Source: Bog-473 sp963719485
GTDB lineage: Bacteria; Actinomycetota; Acidimicrobiia; Acidimicrobiales; RAAP-2
DNA length: 64,000 bases
Assembly: GCA_963719485.1 (NCBI GenBank)
Contig: OY970387.1
Location: forward strand, 3,596,001-3,660,000
Direction of reading: 5' to 3'
Below, piece by piece: positions 31,976 to 40,294 of this stretch. The translations under genes and the position numbers were made by a program. A model generated the notes under the pieces. The model was given only the letters and a program-made list of their open reading frames with translations. It was not told the origin of the DNA and did no database searches. Each line of letters opens with the position of its first letter. Positions within the stretch are counted from its first letter, which is position 1.

Positions 31976-33091
31976 ATGACCCGACTCCAGGAGCTCTACG
32001 ACATCGGGGGCCAGAGCCCCTGGCTCGACAACCTGCGCCGCGACTGGCTCGAGGGTGGTCAGCTGGCCGAGCTGTTGGAGCTCGGCGTGCGCGGCATCAC
32101 GTCCAATCCGACCATCTTCGCCAACGCGATCAGCGGCCAGCACACGTACGACGACCAGTTCCGCGCCCTCATGAAGGACCACACGGTCGAGAGCGCGTAT
32201 TGGGAGATGGCCGTCACCGACATCAACAATGCGCTCGCCATGCTGCGACCCCTCTATGACCAGAGCGACGGCGAGGACGGCTTCGTCTCGCTGGAGGTCT
32301 CCCCCGCGCAGGCGCACGAGACGGAGGCCACGCTCAAGACGGCACGCGACCTGCACCAGCGCATTGCCCAACCCAACCTGTTCGTGAAGGTGCCCGCCAC
32401 CAAAGCAGGTGTCCCGGCGATCGAGACCCTGATCGGCGAGGGCCACAGCATCAACGTCACGCTGATCTTCGGGCTCGACCGCTACGACGAGGTGATGGAG
32501 GCGTACCTGAAGGGCCTCGAGGCACTGGTGGCCGCCGGCCGTGAGGACGAGCTGAAGAAGGTGGCCAGCGTCGCCTCCTTCTTCGTCAGCCGGGTCGACA
32601 CCGAGGTCGACCGCCGCCTGGAGGCCCTGGCCGGCGGGGAGAAGGGTGACGCCGCCATTCTCGGCCTGCGGGGAACCGCCGCGGTGGCGCAAGCTCAGAC
32701 TGCTTATCAGCACTTCCATCGCACCTTCGCCGGTGACCGCTGGGAGGCACTGCGGGCCAAGGGGGCCCGGGTGCAGCGGCCGCTGTGGGCATCCACTTCG
32801 ACCAAGAACCCCGTCTATTCCGACCTTCTCTACGTCGACAGCCTGATCGGGCCCGCCACCGTGAACACCATGCCCGAGCCGACGCTGCGCGCCTTCGAGG
32901 GTCACGGGACGCTGAAGCGGACCGTCGACGCCGATCCCGACGAGGCGACGGCGGCACTGGCCCGGCTGGCCGAGGCCGGGATCGAGATGCTCGACGTGGA
33001 GCAGACGCTCGAGGACGAAGGCGTCCACTCCTTCGCCAAGTCGTTCGACGAACTACTGCAGTCGCTGACTGACAAAGCCGCTACCTTCTGA
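31976..33091 (+). CDS. tal: Transaldolase
   Basis: A 371-residue class-I aldolase transferring dihydroxyacetone units. The Schiff-base lysine is in LFVKVPATKAGVPAIE. Other markers are GVRGITSNPTIFANAI and RPLWASTSTKNPVYSDLLYV, typical of the long actinobacterial transaldolase subfamily. AGAGAGG precedes ATG 31976 with good spacing; an in-frame ATG at 31940 inside tkt is not needed. Second gene of the pentose-phosphate run. Confidence 0.96.
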   Translation: MTRLQELYDIGGQSPWLDNLRRDWLEGGQLAELLELGVRGITSNPTIFANAISGQHTYDDQFRALMKDHTVESAYWEMAVTDINNALAMLRPLYDQSDGEDGFVSLEVSPAQAHETEATLKTARDLHQRIAQPNLFVKVPATKAGVPAIETLIGEGHSINVTLIFGLDRYDEVMEAYLKGLEALVAAGREDELKKVASVASFFVSRVDTEVDRRLEALAGGEKGDAAILGLRGTAAVAQAQTAYQHFHRTFAGDRWEALRAKGARVQRPLWASTSTKNPVYSDLLYVDSLIGPATVNTMPEPTLRAFEGHGTLKRTVDADPDEATAALARLAEAGIEMLDVEQTLEDEGVHSFAKSFDELLQSLTDKAATF

Positions 33092-33119
33092 GCCGGCGGC
33101 ACGACCGAGAGGAGCGCGC

Positions 33120-34058
33120 ATGAGGATCGGCATGATCGGCCTCGGCAAGATGGGTGCCAACATGACCGAGCGCCTGCTCAAGGGCGGGCATGAGGTCGTC
33201 GCTTATGACCTCAGCGCGGACGCGCTGAAGGTGGCCGCGGGCAAGGGCGCGGAGACGGCGACGACGCTGGTCGAGCTGACCGGGAAGCTGACCGCCCCCA
33301 AGGCGGTCTGGGTGATGCTGCCCGCCGGCAAGGTGACCGACTCGACGGTCGAGGAGCTGGCCGGGATGTTGTCTGCGGGTGACGTCATCGTCGACGGCGG
33401 CAACTCGAACTACAAGGAGTGGATCGCGCTGTCCGAGAAGATCTCGAACACGGGGGTGGGGCTGGTCGACGCCGGGACGTCGGGCGGCGTCTGGGGGCTG
33501 ACCGAGGGGTACTGCCTGATGGTGGGCGGCACCAAGGAATCGGTGGCGGTCGTCGAGCCGGCCTTCCTGACGCTTGCGCCCGAGGGCGGATATGCGCACG
33601 TGGGCCCGGTGGGGGCGGGGCACTTCGTCAAGATGGTGCACAACGGGATCGAGTACGGGCTCATGCAGGCGTACTCCGAGGGCTTCGAGGTGATGAGCAA
33701 GGCCGACGAGTTCGGGCTCGACCTGCACGAGATCGCATCCATCTGGCGCTACGGCTCGGTGGTACGCAGCTGGCTGCTCGACCTGGCCGAGCGGGCGCTG
33801 CGACCCGGGGCCGGCTTCGATGGGATCAAGGGGGTGGTAGCCGATTCGGGCGAGGGTCGTTGGACGGCGCAGGAGGCCATCGACCGCGGCGTGTCGGCGC
33901 CGGTGATCGCCACGTCGCTCTTCACCCGCTTCGCCTCCCAGGAGCCCGACGCCTTCCAGCTCAAGATGCTCTCCGCCCTGCGCAACCAGTTCGGCGGCCA
34001 CGCCGTCACGCTCGAGTCGGGGCAGCAGGGCTTGGAGACCGGAACCCCGTCGCCCTGA
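33120..34058 (+). CDS. gnd: 6-phosphogluconate dehydrogenase (decarboxylating), short NAD-type
   Basis: A 312-residue enzyme converting 6-phosphogluconate to ribulose-5-phosphate and CO2. The Rossmann loop GLGKMGANM is followed by strand VVAYDL, with Asp at the end of beta-2; NADP enzymes of the long type have Asn-Arg-Thr there, so NAD use is likely (inference). The substrate loops LVDAGTSGGVWGL and FVKMVHNGIEYGLMQAYSEG carry the catalytic Lys and His-Asn. The short length (long-type enzymes are about 470) marks the GndA-like subfamily. GAGAGGAGCGC lies before the ATG. Confidence 0.93.
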   Translation: MRIGMIGLGKMGANMTERLLKGGHEVVAYDLSADALKVAAGKGAETATTLVELTGKLTAPKAVWVMLPAGKVTDSTVEELAGMLSAGDVIVDGGNSNYKEWIALSEKISNTGVGLVDAGTSGGVWGLTEGYCLMVGGTKESVAVVEPAFLTLAPEGGYAHVGPVGAGHFVKMVHNGIEYGLMQAYSEGFEVMSKADEFGLDLHEIASIWRYGSVVRSWLLDLAERALRPGAGFDGIKGVVADSGEGRWTAQEAIDRGVSAPVIATSLFTRFASQEPDAFQLKMLSALRNQFGGHAVTLESGQQGLETGTPSP

Positions 34059-34059
34059 C

Positions 34060-34089
34060 GCTGATGCTGATGCTGATGCTGATGCTGAC
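34060..34089 (+). repeat. GCTGAT hexanucleotide repeat between gnd and pgl
   Basis: Four perfect GCTGAT units followed by GCTGAC fill most of the 40-base gap between the gnd stop and the pgl start. Slippage here would change the spacing without altering a protein. Confidence 0.8.
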
Positions 34090-34098
34090 AACCTCATC

Positions 34099-34776
34099 GT
34101 GATCACCCCGGTCGATGACGTCCCCCGCGCCTTTTGCGAGGCGGTCCTCGAGGTGTATGCGGCGCGCCCCGGGCCGCGCTGCGCCCTCGTGCTCTCGGGA
34201 GGTCCGACGGCTCAGGCCTGCTACGAGATGCTGGCCACCGTCGGCGGGATCGACTGGAGCCTGGTGGACGTGTTCGTCGGCGACGAGCGCGTCGTCCCGC
34301 CCGACGACGCGGACGCCAACCAGCGCCTCATAAAAGAGACCTTGTTGGACCGGGTGGGACCGGTGGGGTCCTTCACGCCCATGCCGACGGTCGGGCCGGT
34401 CGACGAGTGCGTGGCCGCGTACCAGCGGACGATGTCGGACCTGGTGACCGGTCCGGGGATCGACCTCGTGCACTTGGGGATGGGCCCCGACGGGCACACC
34501 GCCTCGCTGTTCCCGGGCGCGACGACGTTGGACGCCGACCCCGGCGTGCTCGTGCTGGCGACCGAGGACCCCAACGGCGTCAACCCGCACCCCCGCCTCA
34601 CCCTGACGCTGCCGGCCATCAATTCGGCCCGCACCGCCGTCTTCACGGTGGCCGGCGCCTCCAAGGCGGCCGCGGTGGCCGCACTGGTCGAGGGTAAGGA
34701 CATCCCGGCCGCCCGCGTCCACGCCGGCCGGACGCTGTGGTTGGTCGACGGCGCCGCCCGTGCCGACGCCCCCTAG
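34099..34776 (+). CDS. pgl: 6-phosphogluconolactonase
   Basis: A 225-residue enzyme hydrolysing 6-phosphoglucono-delta-lactone. Characteristic segments: ALVLSGGPTAQACYEML, VDVFVGDERVVPPDDADANQ and LVHLGMGPDGHTASLFPG. No zwf or opcA gene is in the operon. GTG 34099 lacks a Shine-Dalgarno and follows the GCTGAT repeat. The TAG stop overlaps the putative -10 of fbiC. Confidence 0.94.
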   Translation: MITPVDDVPRAFCEAVLEVYAARPGPRCALVLSGGPTAQACYEMLATVGGIDWSLVDVFVGDERVVPPDDADANQRLIKETLLDRVGPVGSFTPMPTVGPVDECVAAYQRTMSDLVTGPGIDLVHLGMGPDGHTASLFPGATTLDADPGVLVLATEDPNGVNPHPRLTLTLPAINSARTAVFTVAGASKAAAVAALVEGKDIPAARVHAGRTLWLVDGAARADAP

Positions 34777-34779
34777 ATT
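34774..34779 (+). promoter_or_regulatory. Putative -10 element (TAGATT) for leaderless fbiC
   Basis: TAGATT ends seven bases before ATG 34787 and overlaps the pgl stop codon. No Shine-Dalgarno is present, so fbiC may have its own leaderless promoter besides read-through. Confidence 0.4.
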
Positions 34780-34786
34780 GGCCTCA

Positions 34787-37060
34787 ATGCTCTCCGACGC
34801 CGATCTCCTGCGCACGCCTCTCGACGACCTCACCGCGCTGGCCCGCGTCGTGCGCGACGGCGCACACGGGCGCCGCGTGACCTACTCCCCCAAGGTCTTC
34901 ATCCCGCTCACCATGCTGTGCCGGGACCGCTGCGGCTACTGCACCTTCGCCAAGGCGCCGGCCCGGGTGACCGCGCCCTACCTGCTCCCCGAAGAGGTGC
35001 TGGCCATCGCGGAGGCGGGGCGGGCCGCCGGGTGCCACGAGGCCCTCTTCACGCTGGGCGAGCGGCCCGAGCTGCGCTACCCGGTCGCCGCAGAGTGGCT
35101 GGCCGGTGCCGGTTACGCCTCGACGGTCGACTACCTCGCCGCCATGTGCCGACTCGTCCTCGAGGAGACCGGCCTCCTCCCCCACGCCAACGCCGGTGCG
35201 CTGGACGCCTCGGAGTTGGCGACGCTGCGCGCGGTGTCGGCCAGCCAGGGGATGATGCTCGAATCCCTGGCCGAGGGGCTGGCCGCCCACCGGGGCGCAC
35301 CGGACAAGGCGCCCGCTCGGCGCCTGGCCACCCTGGAGGCGGCCGGCGAGCACTCCATCCCCTTCACCACCGGGATCCTGGTCGGCATCGGCGACGACCG
35401 GGCCGGGCAGCTGGCGGCGCTGCGGGCCGTGGCCACATCCCACGCCCGCCACGGCCACGTCCAGGAGGTGATCGTCCAGAACTTCCTGCCCAAGCCGGGC
35501 ACGACCATGTTCCGGGCCGCACCCTGCCCGCCCGAGGACCTGCAGTGGGCCATCGCAGTGGCGCGCCTGGTGCTCCCGCCCGAGATCCACGTGCAGGCGC
35601 CGCCGAACCTCTCCGACGACCTGGCGCCTCTGCTGCACGCCGGCATCGACGACTGGGGCGGCGTATCCCCGGTGACGGCCGACCACGTGAACCCGGAACG
35701 GGCCTGGCCTGCGTTGGACATCCTCCGCGGGGCCACCGAGGCGGCCGGCCACACCCTGGCGCCCCGGATGACCGTCTACCCGACGTTCGCGTTGGACCCC
35801 GGGCGGTGGCTCGACCCGGCCGTGCGCTTCGCGGTGCTGGACGCGTCGGACGCCGAAGGGCTGGCCCGTGATGCGACGTGGTGCTCGGGGGGCGAGGAGC
35901 CGCCACCGCCGCTGCTCGACCTGACCCGCTCCTCCGCGGCGCCCCGTATCGGCGCCGGTGCGGTGGCCGAGGTGCTGGCCGGCGTGGCGCTGGGCCAGGA
36001 GGTGGGCGAGGCGGAGATCGTGACCCTCTTCAGCGCCCGCGGCCCCGAGGTGCGCATGGTCGCCGAGGTCGCCGACGACCTGCGCCGCCGCGTGGTCGGC
36101 GATGACGTGACGTTCGTGCGGAACCGCAACATCAACTACACGAACGTCTGCACCTTCAAGTGCCGCTTCTGCGCGTTCTCCAAGGGCCCGCTCTCGCTCA
36201 ACCTGCGCGGCGCCCCCTACCTGCTGGAGCTCGACGAGATCACGCGGCGGGTGGTCGAGGCCGTCGACGAGGGCGCCACCGAGGTCTGCCTGCAGGGCGG
36301 CATCCACCCCAACTTCGACGGGGACTACTACCTGCACGTCCTCGAGGCGGTGCGGGCGGGTTCGACCGAGATCCACATCCACGGCTTCACCGCGCTGGAG
36401 GTGACCGAGGGGGCGCGCCGCTCCGAGGTGCCCCTGGCCGAGTACCTGACCCGCCTGAAGGACGCCGGCCTCAAGACACTGCCGGGCACGGCGGCCGAAA
36501 TCTTGGATGACGACGTCCGCGCCGTGATCTGCCCCGACAAGATCAACACCGAGGAGTGGCTGGAGGCGCACCGCACCGCGCACGGCGTGGGCCTGCGCTC
36601 CAACATCACGATCATGTTCGGCTCGGTCGAGCAGCCGGTGAGCTGGGCCCGCCACATGGTGCGCACCCGGGCCCTCCAGCGCGAGACCGGCGGCTTCACC
36701 GAGTTCGTGCCGCTGCCCTTCGTGCACATGGCCACCCCGATCTACCTCCAGAAGAAGGCCCGGCGGGGACCGACGTTCCGGGAAACCGTCCTGATGCATG
36801 CCGTCGCACGCATCGCCTACGCCGGGGACATCGACAACATCCAGGTCAGCTGGGTGAAGATGGGCGGCGCGGGTGCGCGCCAATTGCTCCGGGCCGGGGC
36901 CAACGACCTCGGCGGCACCCTGATGGACGAGAACATCTCGCGGGCGGCCGGGGCGAAGCACGGGCAGCGGATGGGCGTCGAGGAGCTGGAGGCCATCGTG
37001 GCGCCGCTCGGGCGGCCCCTGGTACAGCGCTCCACCCTGTACGCGCTGGCCGGCGAGTGA
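34787..37060 (+). CDS. fbiC: Bifunctional FO synthase FbiC (CofG/CofH fusion)
   Basis: A 757-residue double radical-SAM enzyme making 7,8-didemethyl-8-hydroxy-5-deazariboflavin, the chromophore of coenzyme F420. The CofG half has its cluster cysteines in MLCRDRCGYCTFAK, the CofH half in NVCTFKCRFCAFSKG; both are C-x3-C-x2-C. Other markers are HEALFTLGERPELRYP, TTGILVGIG, EVCLQGGIHPNFDGDYY and GFTEFVPLPFVHM. The order and fusion are as in other actinobacteria. ATG 34787 is preferred to GTG 34760. Directly after pgl and followed by an overlapping LOG gene. Confidence 0.97.
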   Translation: MLSDADLLRTPLDDLTALARVVRDGAHGRRVTYSPKVFIPLTMLCRDRCGYCTFAKAPARVTAPYLLPEEVLAIAEAGRAAGCHEALFTLGERPELRYPVAAEWLAGAGYASTVDYLAAMCRLVLEETGLLPHANAGALDASELATLRAVSASQGMMLESLAEGLAAHRGAPDKAPARRLATLEAAGEHSIPFTTGILVGIGDDRAGQLAALRAVATSHARHGHVQEVIVQNFLPKPGTTMFRAAPCPPEDLQWAIAVARLVLPPEIHVQAPPNLSDDLAPLLHAGIDDWGGVSPVTADHVNPERAWPALDILRGATEAAGHTLAPRMTVYPTFALDPGRWLDPAVRFAVLDASDAEGLARDATWCSGGEEPPPPLLDLTRSSAAPRIGAGAVAEVLAGVALGQEVGEAEIVTLFSARGPEVRMVAEVADDLRRRVVGDDVTFVRNRNINYTNVCTFKCRFCAFSKGPLSLNLRGAPYLLELDEITRRVVEAVDEGATEVCLQGGIHPNFDGDYYLHVLEAVRAGSTEIHIHGFTALEVTEGARRSEVPLAEYLTRLKDAGLKTLPGTAAEILDDDVRAVICPDKINTEEWLEAHRTAHGVGLRSNITIMFGSVEQPVSWARHMVRTRALQRETGGFTEFVPLPFVHMATPIYLQKKARRGPTFRETVLMHAVARIAYAGDIDNIQVSWVKMGGAGARQLLRAGANDLGGTLMDENISRAAGAKHGQRMGVEELEAIVAPLGRPLVQRSTLYALAGE

Positions 37061-38076
37061 CCGACGACGCGGCCGCACGCCAGCGGGCGTTCGACGCACT
37101 CTTCGAGAACCACGATCTCTCCGCGGCCCAGTCCCGCGAGCTCCAGGACATGATCGGCTCCCTCGGTGACATGGCGCGCGAGGGCACATCGGTGGGAGAC
37201 CTCAAGATCGCCAACGCCGCCCTGGGCGAAATGGCGGAGGCGTTCCGCGTCTTCCGCCCGTATCGCCACATCCGCAAGATCACCATGTTCGGCTCGGCGC
37301 GCACCAAACCCGACGACCCGATCTACATCCTCGCCCGCGACCTGGCCGCCAAGCTGGCCGCGGCCGACTGGATGGTGGTGACCGGTGCCGGTCCCGGCAT
37401 CATGGCCGCGGGACTGGAAGGCGCAGGCCGCGACCACGCCTTCGGGGTCAACATCCGACTCCCGTTCGAGGGCGACGCCAACCCGTTCATCGCGCAGGAT
37501 CCGAAGCTGGTCGAGATGCGCTACTTCTTCACCCGCAAGCTGATGTTGATCAAGGAATCCCACGCCTACGCCGTCCTGCCGGGCGGCTTCGGCACGCAGG
37601 ACGAGGCGTTCGAGCTCCTCACGCTGCTGCAGACGGGCAAGGCGGAGCCGGCGCCCGTCGTGATGATCGAGACGCCCGGGGGGACCTACTGGCACTCCTG
37701 GCTGCGCTTCGTGCAGGAGGCGGCGATCGACGCCGGTTGGGTCTCCCCCGACGACCGCGCCCTCTTCAAGGTGACCAACACCCTGGAGGAGGCGGCCGAA
37801 GAGGTGCTGGGCTTCTACCGCAACTACCACTCCATCCGCTGGGTGGGCGACCTCCTGGTCCTCCGGCTGCAGGTGCAGCCCAGCAAGGCGGAGTTGGCCG
37901 ACCTGAACCGCCGGTTCTCTGACATCGTGCTGCGGGGGAACATCCGCACGGCCGGGCCGTTTCCGCCGGAGCGCAACGACCACCCCGAACTGCCGCGCCT
38001 GGCCCTCCGTTTCGACCGCTTCCACTATTCCCGGCTCCGCCAGCTCATCGACGCCGTCAACGAGTGCACGGGGTGA
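37057..38076 (+). CDS. LOG-family (TIGR00730-like) nucleotide-binding protein
   Basis: A 339-residue Rossmann-fold protein of the LOG/lysine-decarboxylase-like family. An N-terminal helical extension (1-70) precedes KITMFGSARTKPDD, WMVVTGAGPGIMAAGLEGAG and the signature LPGGFGTQDEAFELLT (P-G-G-x-G-T-x2-E). Related LOG enzymes release cytokinin-type bases from nucleotides, but this longer subfamily is uncharacterised. GTG 37057 overlaps the fbiC stop (GTGA), and its own stop overlaps the amidase GTG in the same manner, so the three form one coupled unit. Confidence 0.88.
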   Translation: MTDDAAARQRAFDALFENHDLSAAQSRELQDMIGSLGDMAREGTSVGDLKIANAALGEMAEAFRVFRPYRHIRKITMFGSARTKPDDPIYILARDLAAKLAAADWMVVTGAGPGIMAAGLEGAGRDHAFGVNIRLPFEGDANPFIAQDPKLVEMRYFFTRKLMLIKESHAYAVLPGGFGTQDEAFELLTLLQTGKAEPAPVVMIETPGGTYWHSWLRFVQEAAIDAGWVSPDDRALFKVTNTLEEAAEEVLGFYRNYHSIRWVGDLLVLRLQVQPSKAELADLNRRFSDIVLRGNIRTAGPFPPERNDHPELPRLALRFDRFHYSRLRQLIDAVNECTG

Positions 38077-39467
38077 TCCGGCGTGGCGGGGTCGCGTCGG
38101 TCCCCCTCGTCGTGCTGGCCTGCCTGCTCCTCCCGACGGCCGCTTCCCCCGATTCCCCGGCTCCCCCGGCCAACTCTGCCGTGCCGTTCGGCGCCACCGC
38201 AGTCGGCGCCAACGCGGTGTCGGGCGCCAACGCTCCGATCGTCGCCATTGCGGCCAACCACGACGGCGCGGGCTACTGGCTCGCCGGGCGTGACGGCGGC
38301 GTGTTCAATTACGGCGACGCCGGGTTCTTCGGCTCGGCCGGCTCACTCGACCTCAACGCGCCGATCGTGGGGATGGCCACCACACCCGGCGGCCGGGGTT
38401 ACTGGCTGGTGGCGGCCGACGGCGGCATCTTCAGCTACGGCGATGCGGCCTTCGCCGGCTCGGCCGGCGGTCTCCCCCTGAATGCCCCGGTCGTGGGCAT
38501 GGCCGCCACACCCGATGGGCGGGGTTACTGGCTGGTGGCCCGGGACGGGGGCGTCTTCACCTACGGCGACGCGGCCTTCAACGGATCAGCCGGGGCCCTG
38601 GCGCTCGACGCTCCGGTGACGGGCATGGCGGCCACCGGGGACGGCGGCGGCTACTGGCTCGTGGCGCGGGACGGTGGCGTCTTCACCTACGGGGACGCGC
38701 GCTACTTCGGGTCCCTGGGCGGGACGGCCCTTCCGGGCCCAGCCGTCGGTCTGGCGCCATCGGCCCAGGGGGCGGGCTACTGGCTCGCCGTCGGGTCCGA
38801 GCCTCTGGCCGGGGAGGTCGTCGGGATCGACCCCGGCCACAACGGCCTGAACTACAGCGCTCCCGACGTCATCAACCAGCCGGTCTTCAACGGGACCGGG
38901 GAGGAGCCCTGCGACACGACGGGGACGGCGACCGACAGCGGCTTCACCGAGGCGCAGTTCAACTTCAACGTGGCCACCGACCTGGAGGCCGACCTGCAGG
39001 CGGAGGGGGCCACCGTCGTGCTGACACGCCCGGACAACGACGGGGTGGGCCCCTGCGTCACGACGCGGGCCGCCATCGTCAACGGCGCCCACGCTGACGT
39101 GGCCGTCGACATCCACGCCGACGGTGGGCCGGCGGACGGGCGTGGCTTCACCGTACTCGAGCCGACGGCGGACGGACCCAACGCCGGCGTCATCGGAACC
39201 TCGGCCGCCTTCGCCGCCACCCTGCGCGACGCGTTCGCCGCCGGCACTCCGATGCCAGTCAGCACCTATGACGGGGTCGACGGGCTGCAACCCCGTGACG
39301 ACCTGGCCGGCTTGAACCTCACCACGGTGCCCAAGGTGCTGATCGAGTGCGGCAACATGCGCAACGCCACCGATGCCGCCCTGCTCGTCAGCCCTTCGTT
39401 CCAGCAGGCGGCGGCGGCCGCCATGGCTCAGGCCATCACGGCCTTCCTGGCCGGCCATCCGGGCTGA
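38073..39467 (+). CDS. Secreted N-acetylmuramoyl-L-alanine amidase with DGGVFTYGDA repeats
   Basis: A 464-residue cell-wall hydrolase. A signal peptide (VIRRGGVASVPLVVLACLLL) is followed by four copies and one decayed copy of a 42-residue repeat (about 54-240) with core YWLVARDGGVFTYGDA, probably a beta-propeller or wall-binding module. The C-terminal domain (247-464) is amidase_3: zinc ligands in GIDPGHNG and FTEAQFNF plus VDIHADGG, and catalytic Glu in KVLIECGNMRN. These repeats are typical of secreted proteins in Acidimicrobiia. The start GTG overlaps the LOG stop by four bases. Confidence 0.9.
   Translation: MIRRGGVASVPLVVLACLLLPTAASPDSPAPPANSAVPFGATAVGANAVSGANAPIVAIAANHDGAGYWLAGRDGGVFNYGDAGFFGSAGSLDLNAPIVGMATTPGGRGYWLVAADGGIFSYGDAAFAGSAGGLPLNAPVVGMAATPDGRGYWLVARDGGVFTYGDAAFNGSAGALALDAPVTGMAATGDGGGYWLVARDGGVFTYGDARYFGSLGGTALPGPAVGLAPSAQGAGYWLAVGSEPLAGEVVGIDPGHNGLNYSAPDVINQPVFNGTGEEPCDTTGTATDSGFTEAQFNFNVATDLEADLQAEGATVVLTRPDNDGVGPCVTTRAAIVNGAHADVAVDIHADGGPADGRGFTVLEPTADGPNAGVIGTSAAFAATLRDAFAAGTPMPVSTYDGVDGLQPRDDLAGLNLTTVPKVLIECGNMRNATDAALLVSPSFQQAAAAAMAQAITAFLAGHPG
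38232..38792 (+). repeat. Tandem in-frame 42-residue repeats inside the amidase gene
   Basis: About 4.4 units of roughly 126 bp encoding the consensus A-P-x-V-G-M-A-A-T then G-x-G-Y-W-L-V-A then DGGVFTYGDA then F-x-GS-x-G. Units 3 and 4 are the most alike; the last lacks the DGG core. Coding, not a CRISPR. Confidence 0.8.
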
Positions 39468-39481
39468 CGCAGTACGCAGTC

Positions 39482-40021
39482 TCAGGCTCCCGCTCCGAGG
39501 GTCGCCCGCCTGAGCGTCGTATAGACGTGACCGTGCGGCGAGGGTTTCGACGACACCAGGTCGACGTGGGCCACGGCAAAGTCGGCCTCGAAAGGGATCG
39601 CGTCCAGCTCGGCCTGGGCCCGGGGCCCGAGATGTCCCTTCACCCGGGCCAGGGTCAGGTGGCCGTTGAAGGGTGGCTCGCCCCCGGCCCGCTCCGCCAC
39701 CACCGGTGTGGTGGCGTCCCGCACGGCTTCGGCCAATCCGTCGAGCCCGTGCGCGGGGAGCTGGAGGACCCTGACCCCGATGAACCAGGCGGTGGTGGGG
39801 CCGAGCCGGCACTCGACCGGCCCCGCGAGCGCGGCGGCCCGCGCCACGAGCCCGTCGCCCAGCGGCGCCAGCTGGTCCTCGAGCACATCCCCCAGGAAGC
39901 GCAGTGTCACGTGCCAGCGGGCCGGTCCAACGAGCCGCAGGTTCTTCTCGTGCCCCAGCTCCAGCGCGGCCAGGCGGCGGCGCGTTGCCTCGTCGGGCCA
40001 GGCCGCCACGAAGGTGCGCAC
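39482..40021 (-). CDS. thpR: RNA 2',3'-cyclic phosphodiesterase (LigT/ThpR)
   Basis: A 179-residue 2H-phosphoesterase. The two catalytic H-x-T/S-x motifs are HVTLRFLGD (about residues 36-44) and HLTLARVKG (about 119-127). The first strand MRTFVAAWPDEATRR and the KPSPHGHVYTTLRR end fit the family, which acts on 2',3'-cyclic nucleotides or tRNA ends. GTG 40021. Last gene of a leftward run beginning with the acyl-CoA synthetase. Confidence 0.92.
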   Translation of the reverse strand: MRTFVAAWPDEATRRRLAALELGHEKNLRLVGPARWHVTLRFLGDVLEDQLAPLGDGLVARAAALAGPVECRLGPTTAWFIGVRVLQLPAHGLDGLAEAVRDATTPVVAERAGGEPPFNGHLTLARVKGHLGPRAQAELDAIPFEADFAVAHVDLVSSKPSPHGHVYTTLRRATLGAGA

Positions 40022-40042
40022 GGTGACGGCGGCGACGGGGGC

Positions 40043-40294
40043 TCAGCCGGCGCCGTCGTCGAGCGCTTCGCGGTCTGCACCCGAGCCCTCGCGCAGCGCG
40101 GCGACGCAGCGCTCGAGAGCCCGGCGGGCCTTCAGGATGCGCCGTTCACGAGCCAGCGCCTCCCCGGTCTCGGCCGAGTCGGGATCGCCCGCCGAGGCGA
40201 GCCGCAGCGCGTCGAGCGCCATGTCGGTGAGCTCCTCCAGGACGCCGTCGAGCCGTTCGGCCAGATCGGCCACCGCCTCGTTCGACCCGCTCAC
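40043..40294 (-). CDS. Small helical protein of unknown function
   Basis: An 83-residue, all-helical, acidic protein: VADLAERLDGVLEELTDMAL and ERRILKARRALERCVAAL suggest a helical hairpin or coiled coil. It resembles no family I know; the exonuclease VII small subunit was considered but its signature is missing. GTG 40294 overlaps the acyl-CoA synthetase stop (GTGA), so it is translated with it. Confidence 0.6.
   Translation of the reverse strand: MSGSNEAVADLAERLDGVLEELTDMALDALRLASAGDPDSAETGEALARERRILKARRALERCVAALREGSGADREALDDGAG

Noticed and set aside
38232..38792. CRISPR-like array
   Set aside because: Repeats are in frame, about 126 bp without unique spacers, and encode protein modules.
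40043..40294. Exonuclease VII small subunit
   Set aside because: Size fits, but the XseB signature (helix with L-E-x-I-V and G-x-x-x-L-E-x-S) is absent and xseA is not adjacent.
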